DNA from: Streptomyces abyssomicinicus | GTDB lineage: Bacteria > Actinomycetota > Actinomycetes > Streptomycetales > Streptomycetaceae | DNA: 64,000 nt | Direction of reading: 5' to 3' | Assembly: GCF_008974245.1 (NCBI RefSeq) | Contig: NZ_BBZI01000010.1 | Coordinates: 124,001 to 188,000, forward strand | In this document: positions 60,508 through 64,000 of the stretch, piece by piece | Layout of the letters: each line of letters begins with the position of its first letter | Position numbering within the stretch: the first letter of the stretch is position 1 | Translations under genes and position numbers: made by a program | The notes under the pieces: generated by a model | The model's input: only the letters and a program-made list of their open reading frames with translations | What the model was told of the DNA's origin: nothing | Databases searched by the model: none

Positions 60508-60680
60508 GAGCAGCCCCTCGCCTCTCGGCATGCCGAGACGGGAAGTACGGAAAGTGGAGGCGGGCAGCACCGGTCAACGGCGGAGCCGTGCTCGACGCCG
60601 GAGCGGTGCGGGGGCTGTCACAGAGATCCCATGGGCGAGAAGGTACCCGGGTCCGGCAGGGCGTGCCATCGTTTTTCCGG

Positions 60681-60743
60681 CCGGGAGGCCCGGGAGGCCC
60701 GGGAGGCCCGGGAGGCCCGGGAGGCCCGGCAGGTCCGGCAGGC
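60681..60743. repeat. 9-bp tandem repeat array
   Basis: Five perfect copies of CCGGGAGGC (60681-60725) are followed by two or three decayed copies. It lies in the 256-base gap between the TetR and ABC-F genes. Nothing else in that gap looks like a gene. Confidence 0.9.
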
Positions 60744-60763
60744 GCGGCGGGTCCGGCCGCCCG

Positions 60764-61519
60764 TCAGCCCAGGAGCCGGGCCAGGTGGTACTCCAGCACC
60801 GCACGGGCGTCGGCGAGGCGGCGGCGGCCGTGCAGCACGTCCATGCCGAGGCCGGTGGCGCCGGCCACCAGCAGATCGGCCTCGTGGGCCGGGTCCACGC
60901 CGGGCGCCAGGTGGCCGACGGACCGTGCCGCCTCCAGGAGGGACGCGACCAGTTCCTCCAACGGGTGCTGGTCCGGCAGGAAGACCGCGGCGAGGGCGGC
61001 ATCGGTGAGGCTGCGCGCGTAATAGGCGTTCAACACCCGCAGCGACAGGACGCGTTGGCCGTCCACGGGAAGGAACTCGTGCAGCACGGCGGTCAGCAGG
61101 GACCGGGGATCCGTGGTGTCCGCCGGAATCCGCCGCCTGGCCTGCCGTTCGTTCTCCGCGTGCAGCCTGCGCAGCGCGTCCAGCAGCAGGTCCTGCTTGG
61201 AGGCGTACTGGTACTGCACCATCCGCAGCGACATCCCCGCCGTGCCGGCGATCCTGCGCATGGTCGCCGCCTCCAGCCCGTGCTCCGCCGCGATGCGCCA
61301 CACCGCCTCGGCGACGCGCCGCCGCTTGGCGGACCGGTCGCCGGTCTCCCCCGCGGCCGCGGCCGCGGCCGGGGCCTGGGCCGCCTCCGCCGCCGTCCTG
61401 CGCCGCCGGTAGGCCCGCGCCTGACAACTGCGCGAGCAGTACAGCGGGGGCCGTCCGCGCCCGGTCGCCGCCACCGGTGCGCCGCACACCCGGCAGGAGC
61501 GCTGGATTTCGTCACGCAC
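60764..61519 (-). CDS. TetR-family regulator with an N-terminal four-cysteine motif
   Basis: A 251-residue protein. Residues 1-35 carry CRVCG, a Gly-Arg-Gly-Arg-Pro-Pro loop and YCSRSC, a four-cysteine zinc-finger-like motif. An Arg-rich stretch and an Ala-rich linker follow. The TetR helix-turn-helix is RRVAEAVWRIAAEHGLEAATMRRIAGTAGMSLRMVQYQY (about 66-105). The C-terminal ligand domain runs to 251. GTG start at 61519, with GGAGAG upstream. A 28-bp palindrome faces it at 61591, and the ABC-F gene lies downstream. Confidence 0.85.
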   Translation of the reverse strand: MRDEIQRSCRVCGAPVAATGRGRPPLYCSRSCQARAYRRRRTAAEAAQAPAAAAAAGETGDRSAKRRRVAEAVWRIAAEHGLEAATMRRIAGTAGMSLRMVQYQYASKQDLLLDALRRLHAENERQARRRIPADTTDPRSLLTAVLHEFLPVDGQRVLSLRVLNAYYARSLTDAALAAVFLPDQHPLEELVASLLEAARSVGHLAPGVDPAHEADLLVAGATGLGMDVLHGRRRLADARAVLEYHLARLLG

Positions 61520-61590
61520 GCGGGCACTCTCCGGAGGCGGAAATGTGTGAGGAAAGGACTGTTCGACCGGGAGGGCGACGCGGTCCCATG

Positions 61591-61618
61591 GATACGTCCG
61601 TAACGCACGCGACGTATC
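61591..61618. promoter_or_regulatory. 28-bp palindrome, likely TetR operator
   Basis: GATACGTC (61591-61598) and GACGTATC (61611-61618) are perfect reverse complements with a 12-base spacer. They lie between the TetR gene and the divergent small membrane protein gene. On the minus strand the right arm overlaps a TTGATA -35 candidate, with ACGTAT 17 bases later as -10, so binding would block transcription of the TetR gene itself. Confidence 0.6.
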
Positions 61619-61651
61619 AAGAGACCACCCGACCCGTAGGAGAAGCGGTCC

Positions 61652-61873
61652 GTGAAGTACGACCTTCTGCAAGTCGCCGGCATGATCCTGCTCGCCGTCG
61701 CCGGCCAGGGGCTGGTCCGGCTGCTGCTGGATCACCAGGACCTCGGCCTGCTGCGCAACCTCCCCGGTGGCTTCGCCGCCACGCTCACCGTCCACGCCGT
61801 GGTCACGGTGGCCGGAGCGCTCCTGGCCGGCTGGTCCCACGGACGCGCCAAGGCTCTCGGGCGCCGCCGCTGA
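61652..61873 (+). CDS. Small two-helix membrane protein, 73 aa
   Basis: A 73-residue protein with two hydrophobic helices (LLQVAGMILLAVAGQGLVRLLL and LTVHAVVTVAGALLAGW) joined by a short loop. It ends in a basic tail. The family is not recognised. GTG start at 61652, with AGGAGAAG upstream. It is divergent from the TetR gene and just past the palindrome, so it is a likely target of that regulator. Confidence 0.65.
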   Translation: MKYDLLQVAGMILLAVAGQGLVRLLLDHQDLGLLRNLPGGFAATLTVHAVVTVAGALLAGWSHGRAKALGRRR

Positions 61874-61917
61874 GCCCCTGCCACCCGCGGGAGGAGGGGC
61901 GCGGGAGACCGGGTTCC

Positions 61918-62292
61918 TCACTCGTCGGGGGTGAAGACGCAGAACTCGTTGCCCTCCGGGTCGGCGAGGACGTGCCAGTGGACGTCCTCGTCCGGACGGC
62001 GCAGCAGCGTCGCGCCGAGGGCGATCAGGCGCACCGGGTCGCCGGAGACGTCGAGGTGCATGCGGTTCTTCACCGTCTTCGGCTCCGGGACCAGGTTGAC
62101 CCAGATCAGCGGACCCGCACCGGCCGGGTCGACGATCGGGACCGGCCACTGCGGCTCGGGCTCCGCACCGTCCGGCGACTCGCGCCGGACGTAGCCGAGC
62201 GCCGCGCACCACCAGTCGGCGAGCGCCTGATGGTCCACGGCGTCCAGGCAGAGGTCCTTGAAACGGGCGGGGGCGTTCCGGACAGCGGTCAT
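61918..62292 (-). CDS. Glyoxalase-like (VOC) protein
   Basis: A 124-residue protein of the actinobacterial glyoxalase-like VOC group. It begins FKDLCLDAVDHQALADWWCAALGY and has WVNLVPEPKTVKNRMHLDV and the end HVLADPEGNEFCVF. The role is unknown. It follows the GNAT-TPR gene by 35 bases on the same strand. The ATG at 62292 is used. Confidence 0.8.
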   Translation of the reverse strand: MTAVRNAPARFKDLCLDAVDHQALADWWCAALGYVRRESPDGAEPEPQWPVPIVDPAGAGPLIWVNLVPEPKTVKNRMHLDVSGDPVRLIALGATLLRRPDEDVHWHVLADPEGNEFCVFTPDE

Positions 62293-62327
62293 GCACACAT
62301 CCAAGCAGGCCGGACGGCCCGGAGGGC

Positions 62328-63368
62328 TCACACCGTGGCGTCGAGGTCCCCGGCGTAGAACTCGATCGCCCGCCGGTACGCCCGCACGCCGGGGTCGTCA
62401 CTGGTGGCGGCGAGGAGCCGGAGCAGCAGGGCCGTCGCCTCGTGGTGCTCCCCGGTGTTGTGGAGAGCCATGGCGAGGAACGCCCGCAGGCCGCCGTCGT
62501 CCGGGAACTCCTCGACCCCCGCGCGCAGGGTGCGGACGGCGTCGGCGTAGCGCCCCAGCACCCGGTAGGTGCTGCCCAGTCCGAGCAGCGCGCCGCGCCG
62601 GTCCTCCTCCGGGAGGCCGGGGAGGGCGACGGCCCGCTCGTAGAACGGCACGGCCTCCGCCTCCAGCCCGAGGACGTCGTGCGCCCAGGCGGTCTGGTAG
62701 GCGATCCGGGCGTCTCCCGGGAACTCGGCGGCCAGGGACAGCAGCAGCCGCCTGGCCCGCTCCGGCTCGCCCGCCTCCCGGAGCCGGACCGCCTCCGCGA
62801 GCCGCCCGTCGCCGGACGGCGTCGCGCCGGACGGTGCCGTGCCGGACGGCGTCGCGCCGGCCGTCACCGCCTTCCGCATGGCGACGCGTGGCCACGCGTC
62901 GAGGCCGTGCGCGGCCTCCTGGCGCCGGACCTCCCGCAGTCCCGGGCCCCAGGCCGCCGCGGGCAGCGGGACGAAACCGACGCGGGACCAGTAGGGCGCG
63001 TTCCAGGGCACCTCGGCGAACGTGGTGAGGGTCAGGGCCGGCACGCCCTCGGCCGCGGCGTGCCGTTCCAGGTGGTCGACGAGGGCGCGGCCGACACCGC
63101 GGCGCGCCTGGCCGGGGTGGACGGTCACCTGCTCGACGTGGAGGGCGTCGTCCACCGGTTCGGCCACCAGGTAGCCGACCGGCGTGTCCGCCGCGTCCAC
63201 GGCCACCCAGGCGAGCCCGGCCTTCCGGTACCGCTCGAGCCGGTCGAGGGACAGCGGTTCGTCGTCGGCCACGGCCCGCATGCCGATCCCGGCGAACAGG
63301 CGGCCCGCGGCGCGCTCGATCTCCTGGAGCAGGGGCAGCTCGTGCGGATGTACGGATCGGATCGTCAC
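62328..63368 (-). CDS. GNAT acetyltransferase fused to a TPR domain
   Basis: A 346-residue two-domain protein. Residues 1-165 are a GNAT domain (HVEQVTVHPGQARRGVGRALVDHLERHA carries the acetyl-CoA loop). A linker with repeated ATPSG units lies at about 170-188. Residues 190-346 are a tetratricopeptide domain (EAVRLREAGEPERARRLLLSLAAEFPGD, then YQTAWAHDVLGLEAEAVPFYERAVAL and RTLRAGVEEFPDD). The TPR part matches a protein that is often separate in Streptomyces, so this looks like a gene fusion. GTG start at 63368. Confidence 0.85.
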   Translation of the reverse strand: MTIRSVHPHELPLLQEIERAAGRLFAGIGMRAVADDEPLSLDRLERYRKAGLAWVAVDAADTPVGYLVAEPVDDALHVEQVTVHPGQARRGVGRALVDHLERHAAAEGVPALTLTTFAEVPWNAPYWSRVGFVPLPAAAWGPGLREVRRQEAAHGLDAWPRVAMRKAVTAGATPSGTAPSGATPSGDGRLAEAVRLREAGEPERARRLLLSLAAEFPGDARIAYQTAWAHDVLGLEAEAVPFYERAVALPGLPEEDRRGALLGLGSTYRVLGRYADAVRTLRAGVEEFPDDGGLRAFLAMALHNTGEHHEATALLLRLLAATSDDPGVRAYRRAIEFYAGDLDATV

Positions 63369-63601
63369 GCCCCGGATTGTCGCCGACGAACGGTGCGGAG
63401 CCCAGCGGATTCCGGGCGCCGGTGATTCGGCCGATGCGGACCAGGAGTCGTCCGGTCATGCTGCGGAGCAAGGACGGGCGTCGGCGGGGGCGGCCGCCCG
63501 CCTCCCGATCCGCCCCGTGGGACGGGGGCCGAGGCTCACCTCCGCCCCACGGGGCTCCACCGCACCTCGGACCCCGCCGCGCCCCCGGCTACGCTGCCGC
63601 C

Positions 63602-64000
63602 ATGGACCGGAGGGAGCGCGCCGTGGGCGCCGTGCTGGGGGCGGCGGTGGGGGACGCGTTGGGCGCCCGTTCGAGTTCGGACCGCCGGGGGCCTTCAGCG
63701 CCCGGTTCTCCGGGCCCGGCGTCGGCGGGGAGATGTGCGGCGGAGGCGGCTGGGACCCGGGCGAGGCCACCGACGACACGCAGATGGCCGTCCTGATCGG
63801 CCAGTCCCTGCTCGAACGCGGCGCACTCGACCTGCCGGACGTCTTCGGCCGCTTCCAGCGCTGGGCACGCGCCGACCCCAAGGACATCGGCCTGCAGACC
63901 GAGGACGTGCTCACCAACGGCCTGCCCTGGGACCAGGCCGCCGCCTTCCACTTCCAGGTCAACATCCGTGCCGCCGGGAACGGTGCACTGATGCGTGCCT
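63602..64000 (+). pseudogene. ADP-ribosylglycohydrolase, frameshifted and truncated by the window edge
   Basis: The first 22 codons read MDRRERAVGAVLGAAVGDAL, a typical start of the ADP-ribosylglycohydrolase (DraG) family. At the CCC run 63666-63668 the frame is lost. Adding one C restores the frame into APFEFGPPGAF, then TDDTQMAVLIGQSL with the metal-binding Thr-Asp-Asp. The frame then stays open to the right edge through GNGALMRA. So there is either a real one-base deletion or a sequencing error. TACGCT six bases before the ATG suggests a leaderless transcript. In the 233 bases upstream I see no gene. Confidence 0.75.

Noticed and set aside
60681-60743. CRISPR-like array
   Set aside because: The units are 9 bp, directly adjacent, with no spacers and no cas genes in the window.

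Overview
This 64 kb window is a typical stretch of Streptomyces chromosome. GC content is very high, codon third positions are almost all G or C, GTG starts are common, many genes look leaderless (a -10 hexamer six to eight bases before the start codon), and the gene content is developmental and stress related: an SsgA-like protein, three SigB-type sigma factors, RsbW-like ATPase-fold proteins, the GlgE alpha-glucan pathway, DUF5133 proteins and an ANTAR protein. I see no rRNA, tRNA, CRISPR array, prophage, insertion sequence or replication origin. The window is cut at both ends inside genes.

Layout. 1-13.3 kb: mostly single metabolic genes. These are aldo/keto reductases, an F420-dependent oxidoreductase divergent from an AraC-type regulator with a leaderless VOC gene, a DUF998 membrane protein overlapping a proline iminopeptidase, a methyltransferase, a HEAT-repeat protein, a RidA/aldo-keto reductase pair, a nitrilase-fold hydrolase and a lone VapB-like antitoxin. 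13.3-17.1 kb: a NarL/HisKA_3 two-component system divergent from a two-gene ABC-2 exporter. 17.1-17.5 kb: a Gdx/SugE guanidinium exporter behind a guanidine-III riboswitch. 17.7-27.1 kb: a Tat-exported DUF839 (PhoX-like) protein, a DUF7691 protein, a double-domain universal stress protein, a KsdD-like FAD dehydrogenase, a DUF6098 protein, and a type II NADH dehydrogenase translationally coupled to an FUSC-family membrane protein.

27.1-34.1 kb: a probable small RNA of about 70 nt with a classic intrinsic terminator, a cyclic-nucleotide-binding-domain protein, an MFS exporter, two divergent SigB-type sigma factor genes, a DUF5133 protein, two RsbW-like ATPase-fold proteins and a DUF6480 membrane protein. 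34.1-45 kb: the storage-glucan block. The leftward genes run DUF5133, glgE, treS, mak (pep2), glgB with very tight spacing. Divergent from them is an ATPase-fold regulator overlapping glgX. Together they turn trehalose into maltose, maltose 1-phosphate and branched alpha-glucan, and trim branches.

45-54 kb: a two-domain VOC protein behind a consensus-like SigB-type promoter, an ANTAR protein, a third SigB-type sigma factor, an isolated hemC, an ATP-dependent DNA ligase, a MerR-TipAS regulator, an MFS transporter and an unrecognised coiled-coil protein. 54-64 kb: a YrdC-family protein, a TauD-type dioxygenase divergent from an M20 hydrolase/amidase/VOC run, an ABC-F protein, a TetR regulator carrying an N-terminal four-cysteine motif and facing a 28-bp palindrome, small proteins, an acetyltransferase-TPR fusion, and an ADP-ribosylglycohydrolase gene with an apparent one-base frameshift that runs off the right edge.

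The most interesting items are the riboswitch, the small-RNA candidate, the three sigma factors with matching candidate promoters inside the same window, the M20 protein with substituted metal ligands, the TetR four-cysteine fusion with its palindrome, and a family of 9-bp tandem repeats.
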